Source: Dioctria linearis
Taxonomy: Eukaryota > Arthropoda > Insecta > Diptera > Asilidae
DNA length: 64,000 nucleotides
Direction: 5' to 3'
Assembly: GCA_963930735.1 (NCBI GenBank)
Contig: CAWVNZ010000404.1
Location: 32,328 to 96,327, forward strand
Shown here: positions 22,136 to 32,891 of the stretch, piece after piece
Position numbering within the stretch: position 1 is the first letter of the stretch
Layout: the number at the start of each line of letters is the position of its first letter
Notes under the pieces: model-generated
The model's input: the letters and a program-made list of their open reading frames with translations, nothing else
What the model was told of the DNA's origin: nothing
Databases searched by the model: none
Position numbers and translations under genes: made by a program

Positions 22136-24179
22136 AGTAATCCTTTTAAACTCATTGAAGACTTTCATTCTGCCATTTCAGAAAAGCGAAAGGAAAGGAA
22201 GGTTGGAAAGATCCATTCAATTTATACTCTCGAGGTGTTCGTTCCCTTTTCACTCGGAAGTAAAGGGTAAAAATGTTCCTGCTTCCTTAGAAACGTGTGG
22301 AAAATAATCGCGTCTTCAATTATTCATATCTCGTACTTAATCAAGTTAAGTACCTACTTGTTCTTCAAAAATAATGCACAAATTAAAATATTTTTCATCT
22401 ACGCACTTTTCTTTCCTTCACAGTTCTTAGAAAAACAATGAAACTGTATGGCACATTGTCGACCTGCAACCACTCCCTCGAATTAGCTGGACAAATTTCT
22501 ATCTATTTTCGATAACAACACCAATGAATATATCTATTCATTACGTCTGCCTTCTGTAAGTATTCCCTGTAAGGTACATAGCTTCCTCAAAAATATGCCT
22601 GCCTTTCTAAACCGGGTCAACGTAAGGTATGTTCATGTAGGTACTCTTTGCTAGTGACTTCCAGGTAATGTTAACAGTAAACTTTATCTAAGTCAGGCAT
22701 TCCCATTTTTCCTGCAGGGGTAGAGGGATGTTGTACAGTATTACATTAACTCGGCGATTTGAGATAACTAAAAAAAAAGCTAGATTTTTAATTCTAGAAC
22801 AAGGAAAAAAGCTAGAATTGGTAAATAACAATTCTTACGACACCCTAGATCAGGACAGAAATAAAACCCGCAACGGCCTGCTGTCTACACTACATTATTA
22901 TTATTTCAAAAATGTATGTACTGTACTTTTGGCGACGCTGCAGATCTGTTTTCGTTGTTTTCAAACTCCGGTCTAGCCATCGTATAAACCTGGTAAATCA
23001 ATTTTCTAAATTGGGCTAGTAGTACCTTACTAAACGCCGAAATCCGTAGCTTATAAAGTTTAAAAAAAATAAAATATTTCTTCAGTCCTCTGTCAGCACA
23101 TCTAAGATTAAATAAAAAAAAATTCTCAAGTTTAAAAAAAATATATGTCCCAGATAATTTAGACAGAACAACAAAGGACTTTTCAATTATTTATGTTCCC
23201 CATATGCCTCTTATTTTTTTATGAATGTCTCCAGATTGAACAGGATCCGCACTCCGTGGATAGCTCCCAGGGGTACGTTTAACAAGCCAGAGCTGCCGCT
23301 AATACAGAACTCCGGAGGCGCAAACAACCTCGTCATTCCACCTATCACAGTACTATAGTAGTGACGCACTGTTTCTAGGACCGCTCTCAGATTGTTGGCA
23401 CTTCTGAATTATCCCAGCACTCCAGTGCTAACGCGAATATATCGGCTTGTGTCCTAACTGTCATGGGAACTGTACGGCCATCTCGCTGCACTGGCTCTAA
23501 CTAACGAAGCATCATCTCGAACTAATCATATCTGTGATGTGAATATATTAAGCATCATTTTTCAGTCGTATTTAAAGTCAAGTTGGAGACCGACTCGCAG
23601 TGGGCTGAAAAATAACGAAACTTCTCCTAGCAACAGGTCGTATTTTCACATGGACAGTAGGATGCCACCTGGTCTCCTGGATCTGCCAACGATACCTCAA
23701 CTGAATAATTGTACCTGGGACAACTCCTGTTGGTTGTTATAGAGACAGTCCTTCATATTCGTTGTCGACAAGAGATTGGTATTCACCCTCGTTACTGTCC
23801 GTCATAGGGACAGTCAGCAAATCTAAACTCATTACCAGTACAGGGTAATTACCTACTTACTGCAAGGGAGCTATATGTCAACTCTCTGGCAAAGTTAAAG
23901 CTTAAAGATTCTCTGGACGGCCTAGTACATTTCTGGTTATTGGTATCGTCAACTAACCGTCTACACGCAAAATTGAAGAATCGTCATTCAGCTTGCCTAA
24001 TTGATGATAATCAGTATCAACCTCTAGCTGCCTTGTACATAAGGTTGCAGATTTATTAATCCACTCATCCCATTAATGACAATTAGTGAGGACAAGACAC
24101 AATCCCGCACCAAAATTGGATAGTCAGTAAACAAACTGATTACCAAGTACCTTCTTTATATTTTTTCTTTTAATTTTTT
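22136..24179. other. Non-coding stretch with a partial dispersed repeat
   Basis: 22797-22860 is a partial copy of the repeat at 11540 and 46020 (AAGGAAAAAAGCTAGAATTGG). The segment 23220-23760 is more GC-rich than its neighbours and might be an old insert, but no motif was recognised. No gene is supported. Confidence 0.45.
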
Positions 24180-26460
24180 GCTACTTTCATCACCATCATC
24201 AACCTTTAATCTTTCGATGGACATAGGACGGAAACGCTTGCTCTCCATCGGACCATGTTTCGTGCGACAGATTCTAGTTCACCTTCCGATTATTGCTGCT
24301 TCTGTAAGAATAATCCTTCTCCATGGGATTCTTAGCTTCCTATATGACTGGCTCGTTGCGCGTTTCAGTTGAAGACTTGCTTTGCGATGTTATTTATGTG
24401 CGGCGAATCCATTTCCATTTTATCTCTCTTATTTCGTCGTAGATCTTTTATCAGCTTAAGTGCCTCCACAGTTCTTCGTTGGACACTCGATTTCTTCAGC
24501 GATTTTTTAGGATTCCCAAAGACACTATTTGCAAAGGTTTGCATTCGGCATGTTACGAATTAGGCAAATTAGGCAGATTAATAAGAACCATAACTTTGTT
24601 TTAACGGAAATCCCACTCCCGGGACAGCCGGGAGAATGCTCTTTTGGATTTATTTATGCGAGAATTGATGTCTTCTTCTGTACCACAAGTTTTTTATAAT
24701 TATCCTATCGAAGTAACAGAACCTCTGTATGCTACCTCCACTCTCCCGTTATTTACGTTCATGATGGAAGTGGAGCTTGTATTAATCGGCATTTCTTTAA
24801 TTTTCGCTGGATTGATTCTCAAATAGAATGGACTACTTTCTGCTGCAAAATTTTGTATTATAGTGTTAACGTCCTGGTCTCTGCCGGCCAGGAAGTAAAT
24901 ATCATCGGCATAATGTAAATCGCTTAGTCGATCAATTAAATCCCCATTGTATGCCGCGTTGGTTGTTGTCGAGTGAAGTCTGAAGGATATCATTGACAGT
25001 AATAAGAAATAGGAGCGGCGGCGGCGAGAGTATACATGACGAACTCCAGAGTTTACATTGAAGCTGTCGGAGAGTTTGCCATTCTGAAGAACTCGCCAGT
25101 TGAAATTGAAGACCATTTATTAACTCTATTAATTTTATGGGAATTTCAGGATTATGAAGTTGTGGCGACGTGAAGGCGCTTTTGCTTTGTACCCAAACTG
25201 TACTTTGTCTGAGCCGCTGTATTGACCTGAACATTAAGGATGTCTCTAAATTACATAATTTGCAAATCTCTACTTTGTGCGGCATGAGCGAATTGTTTTT
25301 TTATGTAGCGTTAATTAGTAGGCCTAATATTTAAGAAAACAATATGATGTCAGTTTTTAAGTCACTAAGAAATTGTATCTCACATAGCTAACACGTTTAA
25401 AAAATAATAGTTCTCATCATTTGAAAACGGAATAAAATTGTTTTCAACTAATCTAAAAAGTGTTTCATGAAGATTTCTTATTGGCGTTGGAATTTCTCCA
25501 TCTCCTAATCTTTCCTGATGTAACGTATAGCATTTAGGTGGCAGAACTACCGAAGTTCAAGTCAACGCATCACTTGATAATCCTACTCCCAGAAGTATAG
25601 TTGATTGAAGAGGGTCGAACTCAATCAGTAGTAGTGATAGGCGCTATCCATAGGGGATAAGCTCTACAACTGCTTTCAGATTGATGAAAACTACATACCA
25701 CGAGACTAGCTATCATCAGTCATTCATCGACTCCTTTTTCATCAACCTTTACTTACATATATATCCTTCACCTTTAGACTCTTACTACTGCGACAACGTA
25801 GCGGTGGTTATTGTCACCCTCTCTAGAAGATTCACAATCACCACGAAGTGCCTTCCATATGTTTGCCCTGTCAACTAAGTCAAAGAATTTTTCATAATTC
25901 AAAAAAGTCAGGTAGAGGAGGGAATGATATTCTGTATTTTGCTCAACGATGATCAACAAGGTAATGTTATCTAAACAGGAGCATCCTTCTTTTAATCCAG
26001 CTTTTCTTCTTCCGACCGTTTGGTTGACTGCAGATTTAATTCTTTCAAAGATCAGAATTTTCCCTGCTGTGAACAGAAAGCAGATTCCTCTTGAGTTTTT
26101 GAAATTTTCTGAGTGCCCTTTCTTTGGAAATATGACATACTTTTTCTAGAACTGGTTTCTAAATGTCTGCTGATATGTTTGGGTCCCCCCTTAGTTAGTA
26201 ATTCGGGTGGGTGTTATCTTTTCCACAGTCAGCGATTTGATTCCGGTTATTATCTTAGTTCTGGATGGTATTCGAATATTAAGTCCTAAAGGTTGCATAT
26301 TCTCGTTGTTGATGTTCTCAGGATGCTGTAGATCTACTTTAAAGAAATTCTCCATCCACCCGATGTCCTGTTGTTTTTACCGATTAATACGTAAATACAG
26401 CGTTGTGGCAGTGACAGCGTTATGTGAAGGTCTTAGAAAAAAAGAGTATATATAGATCTC
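24180..26460 (-). pseudogene. RTE-like non-LTR retrotransposon ORF relic
   Basis: The minus strand carries, in order: GWMENFFKVDLQHPENIN (about 26370-26310), KKGHSENFKNSRGICFL (about 26130-26080), VGRRKAGLKEGCSCLDNI (about 26015-25965), YLTFLNYEKFFDLVDRANIW (about 25900-25840, first catalytic Asp block), CILSPPPLLFLITVNDILQ (about 25030-24975), LSDLHYADDIYFLAGRDQD (YADD at 24901-24912), and SNEELWRHL...EIREIKWKWIRRT (about 24480-24400). The RQGCILSP-type block with a late KWKWIGHTLRK-type tail is characteristic of RTE-like elements, and the 3' end near 24180 runs into TGATGATGGTGATGA, the microsatellite-like tail typical of RTE. An unrelated insertion seems to occupy about 25290-25770. It is not functional. 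Confidence 0.82.
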
Positions 26461-26464
26461 GTTA

Positions 26465-27020
26465 TGTACTCTTTGAGCCGTATTAAGCTTAAACGTTGCA
26501 CATATATGCTGATTTATAATATTTTGCCACATGGCGGTAGCGCTGCGGAGATGCGTGAATCCAATCCTATGTACGATTTTTTCACGTCTTTTTTTGTGAC
26601 AAAATCCCTGACGATAGAAAAAAAACTATTAGTTTATTTATTTATATAAACAATAAGAACCAATGATCTTAAATCTAATAAATAAAATATTTATTCCTTT
26701 AGATTATCTTCTTGGTTACCGTAATTATTATTTTCATATGATTGTCATCCAATTTTATATTTGTTCCACGGGTTCCACGACTATTGTTTTGTTTTACAAT
26801 TTTAAATATTCAATGTATTTGTAGTGGCGATCAAAAATGAGTCAACCAGGTCTTCTTAGAATTGCTATTATGAATAAGTGTGAAATTTCTCTACGTCCAA
26901 TCATGCCTCAGCTAATCTGTGGTGTTGATTTGACAATTATTTGAGGCTAAAGCTTACTTTATACAAGTACATAGTCAGAAATAAGAAACGTAAAAGTCTT
27001 TTGAAAAGCATTTACGTGCT
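26465..27020. other. Non-coding stretch
   Basis: AT-rich. The 61-codon frame at 26464-26649 is not supported by any motif. No repeat structure was noted. Confidence 0.45.
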
Positions 27021-27024
27021 CTGA

Positions 27025-27755
27025 AGCAAAACCCTCGAGAATACTTCACAAGCCATGAAACAGACTCCCTCCCTACCACATGCGAGGCCCAACGGAGTCC
27101 TTACATTCTAAAATGTTTGCAGTGTTCTTATGTATAACTGACAAAAGTTTGATTTGAATAGCTCCTCCGCCCTAAACTACTATTCATACAGAAAAATAGT
27201 ATTCTGATAATCTTGAGCTTGCTTTCTTATCTTCCGAACCGTAATAAAATTTTCATACCTTTCCTAACAAAATTATTTAAAAAAATTTATCTTAACCAAA
27301 TGACCACGATTTCACAAACAAAAGTTCTCAGCTGAGTAATTATTGTAATGTCGCTGTGCCGTCATGGGATGCCGTGGGCTGATGATGTCGAATGTAGCTG
27401 CCTTCAGATTCGGACTACGGCTGCACATACACGCATGCAATTATCACTCAGCTGAGAGGTATTGAGCGTAAAATGGTAAGGTTACTTTGTAATCAAAACT
27501 ATTTTATTAATTTGTTAAGTAAGGTATATAGTAAGTGTAGCCTTTGGAAAGATAAGAAATCAAACTGTAAATTACGAGAAGACTATTTTCCTGTATGGAT
27601 AGTAGTTTAGACTCTATGGCATATATAAAACCAATGTTTGGCACTTTTCCATAAGTATCAATATAGAACATTTTAGAAAACGGACTCCGAACACACACAT
27701 ATAGATTTCTGTTTCATGGCTTGGGAAGTATTCTCGAGGGTTTTGTCTGAAGGCA
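27025..27755. mobile_element. Foldback element with long imperfect inverted arms
   Basis: AAAACCCTCGAGAATACTTC at 27031-27050 pairs with GAAGTATTCTCGAGGGTTTT at 27724-27743. Inside, CCATGAAACAG pairs with CTGTTTCATGG, ACGGAGTCC with GGACTCCG, TAAACTACTATTCATACAG with CTGTATGGATAGTAGTTTA, and nearest the centre CTCAGCTGAGTAATTATTG with CAATTATCACTCAGCTGAG. The arms are about 350 bp and the spacer about 100 bp. It has no coding capacity and its sequence does not match the 16.8 kb foldback family. Confidence 0.8.
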
Positions 27756-27862
27756 TTGCAATTTAAAAATTGTTACATGGATATTATAAGAGATAATCTA
27801 TAATAATACATTTATATTTTGTACTCTATAAGTTAAACTTTGACTTAGTTTGTTGGTGCATA

Positions 27863-28860
27863 ATAGAAAAGCCAGGACGTTTAACAATAGAAGAATGGAA
27901 AATTTTAATAAAACTTCACAATAGAACTGAAACCTTCAGAGAAATAGCAGATATTTTCCATAAAAACCCAGCATCAATTTATAAAGAAGTTAAATCTTTT
28001 CAAGAAAGCGTAGTAAGAAATTTTTCTCCAGAACGATCAAGGGTAACTAACAGAGTACACAAATGAATCAAGAATATTTCTACTGTACGCAGCTTCTTTA
28101 TTATCTGCTCGAAAAAAGTCGATGCTGCTTAAAGAAGGCATAAGTCCACCATCAGTTCTAAAAATAAGAAGTCAACTAAATTAAGAAGAAAAAAATTGTC
28201 AAATTGCCAGGAACATTATATACCTTAACAAAACTAGTATAAAGAACAAGTCTGATTTTTATGTTGAGATATTATTTATTAAGATAAAATATAGTGTTGG
28301 ACGAAAGTACCTCTGGCGTAAAAAGGGTAAAGCTTTTATTTTCAAATACACCAAACCAACGTTAAAAAGTGGGAAATGGTGTTATAGAGTTTGCAAAATT
28401 GTAGTACTAGGGGGAAAAGTAAATGTAAAAGTTTATTTAAACTTTATAAAAGATGTTATAAGAACAGAGTGTAGACGTTTGAAAAGAACTGATAAGATGC
28501 AGCAGCATGATAATGTGTGTACCCATGAAGCAAAAAGCGTACAGAATTTCCTAAAAGAATAGCAAGTAAAAGTTTTGGAATGTCCACTTCAAAGCGCAGA
28601 TTTGTAGCTAATCGAAAATATCTGGATGTGATTAAAGATCAAGATGAGTGAAAGACGTCTAAGAAACTTGCATGAACGAAAAGATATAATTACAAAAATT
28701 TGGTCAACCTTTTTCCATGAATGTATAGAAGATATGCACTCGCACTCCGAGCGGCCCCGTTCAAGTTTCCCACAATAATGGAAGCCATACCTGCTGGCTT
28801 TTGAAGTCATTCCATATTTTTGATTCATAGGGAATGTCGTCAGTATTGGCTTGTCCTCTA
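27863..28860 (+). pseudogene. Tc1-like DD34E transposase pseudogene
   Basis: The frame at 27863 gives KPGRLTIEEWKILIKLH and FREIADIFHKNPASIYKEV, a paired-like helix-turn-helix that binds the element's ends. After frameshifts, VGRKYLWRKKGKAFIFKYTK (28292-28350) is the middle of the catalytic domain. QQHDN...FLKE and CPLQSADL-LIENIWMWLK follow, with the second catalytic Asp at 28509-28511 and the Glu at 28614-28616, exactly 34 residues between them, as in Tc1 (DD34E). The block containing the first Asp is unrecognisable. Stops occur inside the DD34E interval (at the codons before QVKV and before LIENIW). The C terminus HECIEDMHSH is present. Terminal inverted repeats were not found. Confidence 0.88.
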
Positions 28861-28864
28861 GGTA

Positions 28865-29685
28865 GACCAACTGGATTTTTTTTAATTTTTACAACTAGCG
28901 CCACCAATATGTGAGTATGGTAAAACTTCTCTGTGACAGCGAACTTTTAGTGACATTACAGATTTGGACCGTGAACGCAAAGCCAACACGTGCACTCAGT
29001 GGTTTGAAATTCAAAAATAAGTTTTTTTTTTAGGTGCAATGAATACGACAAGAAACTTATAGGCAATATGCCCAACAAAAATACTCAAGATATTGACAAT
29101 AAAAAGACCGAACTGGATTTCGTTGATAGCGTAATAAAAACATCCAAAACTAAGAGCCAGAGCTCAAGCACAAGTCACACTGTTGTCACTATAGGAAATC
29201 GTAAAAATACTTGTTTTCTGTGAGTGATTTGAGGACAGTTTTCGGAGACCAATGTTGCTTTTTTCATAACTTTATCCAGAGCACCACTGCTGATATACGG
29301 TATGAAAGTAATCATGACACCCTACGGAGGCCAGAGCTGTATTGTTACGTTTGATATTAGCTCAAAAAATATGAGGACAACACGAGATTTAGTAATACGC
29401 TAGGCGCTAGTATGTTACAAATCAGCATACGATTTGTAAAATACTTTTGTCAGCAGAGTCCCCGAGGTAAGTTGGTGTAGCAATAAACCAAATGAATAAA
29501 TACTGCGTAATTCTTGGAAAAAGATATCTCGGGAAATAAAATAATTTCCTTAAATTCCTTCACTGAGGCGATAAATTACCATGAGAATGCCCAAGCACAC
29601 ATTATGTAGCTCGGACGAGTTCTAGATCTTGCTGCATTAAGTTTGCATGACGTAGGTAGTTTAAAATTGTGCATGCCTAAAGCTA
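28865..29685. other. Stretch without a confident gene
   Basis: Apart from the exon candidate at 29034-29223, nothing coding is recognised. The start may contain the right end of the Tc1 element. Confidence 0.4.
29034..29223 (+). other. Possible terminal exon, unidentified
   Basis: A strong splice-acceptor-like tract (T10-11 then TAG, ending 29033) is followed by 62 open codons: CNEYDKKLIGNMPNKNTQDI at the start and VVTIGNRKNTCFL before the TGA at 29221-29223. The peptide is rich in Lys, Asn, Ser and Thr, as a flexible C-terminal tail would be. I do not recognise the protein. Open frames of this length occur by chance in this window, so this is only a candidate. Confidence 0.22.
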
Positions 29686-30055
29686 AAAACCCAATGAATG
29701 CAGCAGGCGTTGCGCCGCTTTGTCAGTTCAATAGAATATTCGACATGAAAGTAGAGCAATGTTCTACTCTTAATGTTCGGTAGACGGCTTGACAGTTCTT
29801 TTGATTGATTTTTAACTGTTTATATGCTTGGTAAAGTTGCAAATGCAAGAACTGCTACATCTAATAACTCTGATATATCCCACCATATGACTTATAAATA
29901 ATAACTCAAGCTTTTCTATCACTTTTTCTTTTTATTAATAAAGTCTTAAGAGTACCAACGCGACGCGCCTATTTGGTCCTTGCTCAAATTCTACACGCGT
30001 CTGCCGCGGAGAGCTCTAAAAAGCGACGCGACCCCTGCCGCGTTCATTGGGTTTT
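29686..30055. mobile_element. MITE-like element with about 40-bp terminal inverted repeats
   Basis: AAAACCCAATGAATGCAGCA at 29686 onward matches the inverse of the right end, where GACCCCTGCCGCGTTCATTGGGTTTT closes at 30055. The outer 13 bp are perfect (AAAACCCAATGAA / TTCATTGGGTTTT) and pairing continues in degenerate form through GGCGTTGCGCCGCTTT / AAAGCGACGCG. At 370 bp with no coding capacity it fits a MITE. No clean target duplication was found, so the superfamily stays open. Confidence 0.7.
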
Positions 30056-30059
30056 CACC

Positions 30060-31270
30060 TAGAGCCTCCTCAATATTCTAAACGGACAACACCGTAGCAT
30101 AAATATATTACCTGGTGAGCTAAGCAATGGAAATTGGGCCTAGTGAGTGCATTTCCACCGGGCGACCATGAATCACATTATTGGTCAGGAGGGTTTTTTA
30201 GGTGTGCGTGAATTTTATGATTGGGATTTCAGTTTTTACTAACTGAGGCCAGTTCTCACTTGTACCTACCATGTATTATCATTACAAATCGCAATGGTGT
30301 GCAGGGACGCGCCGGTGGTCAATAGTGACTATTCATCCAGATATTATTTTTACTGGACTTGTTCTAATCATTCTTATCACTGGCATGTATAACACAGACT
30401 GCTGACACCACTGAAATCGCTTACATTAGCATGGGATCACTTTTCTATAGTAGTCTCTTTTTGGTATAATGACTGGATTCCACTGAACTTCAAATAATAA
30501 GTTCTATACGAGATCTACCATAGTTCAGTTTCAGTTCAGTGGATTTTCCAAATGAATATATAGAATAGAAAGTGATGGCAATATAACATTTGTAATCCTT
30601 TCTTTGTCCCCCATAGCTCTTTTTATGAATAGACAGACAAAAATTGCTTAATTTTATTTCCTTAAAAATCGATTTTTAAGGAATATTTGATGTTATAGGA
30701 GATAAGCTTCCAATAAAAATAATAATTTTGAAAATATTCGGAATTTGTTGAGCTTGCAACATGGCTGTTAAAGCGAAAATGAAACTTTGAAATTAAGATA
30801 GTTTTCACACCCCTGTCAACACAAAGTGTACCCATATGAAATAAAATTGTCAACGTTTGACGCGTTTTTTTTTTTAATATTTTGTAATAAGTCCGGTCTA
30901 ATACTTTCTTCAAAATTTAAGAGAGTGGTACAGATAATTTATTAGAACCGCTGCAATAATTTTTGAGCATATGGTTATTTAAAGTTTTTGTAAAATTACA
31001 ATCTGATTGCCTCCCCCTCACATCAAGTCCAACGTAATGCTGCTGGAAAATAACGCCCCTAAGTATCGAATGAACATTTTTTTTATTAATTTATTGCTTT
31101 TCTCACGACGACGTTGAAAAATCGTACGTGCAAAAATGCGAAAAAGTTTTTATGCAATGCATATGCATCGAGAAAGTGTAATCAAATCTGATATGCTTAT
31201 TGTCGACTTAAGATTTTCAGCCTAAGACGAAATGTTTAAAATAATGAGAAAAGGACCTCAAATAAAGAAA
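30060..31270. other. Non-coding stretch
   Basis: Contains a small inverted repeat (GATTCCACTGAACT near 30476 against AGTTCAGTGGATTTTC near 30534). No gene is seen. A Sat-like or regulatory role cannot be judged. Confidence 0.45.
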
Positions 31271-31405
31271 ATCAATCAGTGATAGTGCGTTTAAATAAAA
31301 CGATAAAGGATAATAAAGTCAAAGAGAAAAAGAAGAGTGTTGGTGAAAAAAAAATCGAAAACTTTGTAAGGACAAACAAGAGGAAATTCTGAAGATTGGC
31401 GGAAA

Positions 31406-32828
31406 ATGTCACTGATTAAAGAACATTTAAGCTTGGACGATAAGGTTAGTTTCGACATGGAACTAAAAATTCTGTAAAGGGCTTTCGTTCGTCGTTTTAA
31501 GCAGACGTGTAATGCGGAGGAGCTATCCGAAGATGAGCTTGCAAGGACAATTGAGAAAACAATTCTCAACGAATTAAAGGTTTTCAGGGACCCGGTACCG
31601 AGCCAAATATTAAATGAACCACCAAGCAAGGGATTTGATCCTGAAAACCAGCAAGACGAATTTATGGATGCTGATGACAATATAGTTATGGACGATGGCG
31701 ATTAGGATGTGAATGATGACAGTGACGACCCTGGTAGTGACGAAAGCTACAAAATCGTTCTGAACAAGACGAGACCAAAGACTCAGCTGTCGTATAACGC
31801 AGAGAAAAACGGCAAGCAGCCACAACTGGGCCGCAAAGTGGATCAAGTGGCATCTGGAAATTACTACAAACTGATACAGCCAGCAGAGAAACCGAAGAAC
31901 AAGGTAGCTAGCAGTAAGACAGATGCAGCACCAACTGAGCATAAGACCACAAAGCCACCACCAATCATCTGCTACAATTTAAACGTAGCAAAAATTTTCA
32001 AGAAGATTGAGAAGTTGGAGAAGCGCCCCAAGTTCTTCTTGAAAAATAACAGCAGGATGAAGTCAACGTTGAAACCAGCCACTGGAGAGGACCATAAGAC
32101 TATCTTTGATTTAGTTAAGGAAATCATCGTGGATTGCTTCACTTTCACGCCCAAGGACAACAGAAAGCCGACCGCAGTGCTTAAGGGTATCCAGTGCAGC
32201 TTCGACCCAAAAGAAGTAGCAGCAACCTTGGAGAAGGAGTTGCCAGGAATAAAGGTGGCTAAGGTGTCGCACTTGGTGACTCCCGCTATAAGGAAAAGCG
32301 GACGCCTAGTGGATTCCTATGTAATAAGCTTCGAGGCTGAAACTCATGTCAACCGGGTATCAAGGTTGACAGAATACTTCATCAAGCCGTCCACTGGGAA
32401 CGATTTCAGAGCAGTGATATTCCGCAGTGCAAGAACTGTCAGAAATATGGCCATGTAGCCAGTAATTGCGGAACTGCATACAGATGTGTAAAATGCAACA
32501 TCAGGCATGGACCAGGAGCCTGCACCAGAGACACATCGAAAGGTAAACCGTATTGCACCAACTGCAAGCAGGAGGGGCACCCGGCAAACTACAGAGGCTG
32601 CTCGAAGTATAAGAAGCTTACTGAGAGGAAAAAGCAGCAGTCCAGTCAAGGCATCAGAGGGAGGAATTTATCAGGGAGTCTGCACAGAACTATGTGAAGC
32701 CCGGTAAGTCTTTTGCACAAATCCTTTCTTCTAATATTTCAGGTACGCTCATAGGAAGGAAGAACCAGGAAGCCGTCCCCAGGTCCCATGACAAAATCAA
32801 ACATCAAAATCAACGCTTTCCTTCCTAG
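31406..32828 (+). pseudogene. Jockey-clade LINE ORF1 (gag-like RNA-binding protein)
   Basis: From ATG 31406 the frame runs with in-frame stops at codon 24 (TAA 31475-31477) and codon 100 (TAG 31703-31705), then is open to 32458. FTFTPKDNRKPTAVLKGIQ (about 32143-32200) is the PRE_C2HC domain seen in gag proteins of jockey-like elements. A frameshift near 32390 leads to three zinc knuckles: CKNCQKYGHVASNC, CVKCNIRHGPGAC and CTNCKQEGHPANYRGC (about 32430-32600). Another frameshift gives YVKPGKSFAQIL before the final TAG (32826-32828). The N-terminal third is acidic. ORF1 proteins coat the element RNA and deliver it for integration. The stop at 32828 is 63 bp before the ORF2 ATG. Confidence 0.85.
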
Positions 32829-32891
32829 CTATAGGAAGCTGACTTCCATTCCGGAAAGACAAGGCGCTTATCTGCAATTCGCGTTTTCGCT

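Noticed and set aside
23220..23760. GC-richer segment with frames such as NSGGANNLVIPP
   Set aside because: No family motif could be recognised and there are no element ends; could be an old insert but unsupported.
25560..25680. tRNA-like B box (AGTTCGACCCT) on the minus strand
   Set aside because: No convincing A box or cloverleaf; probably chance within an insert in the RTE-like relic.
31291..31942. Minus-strand frames of 110-129 codons
   Set aside because: Antisense of LINE ORF1 on the plus strand, which carries the real domain order.
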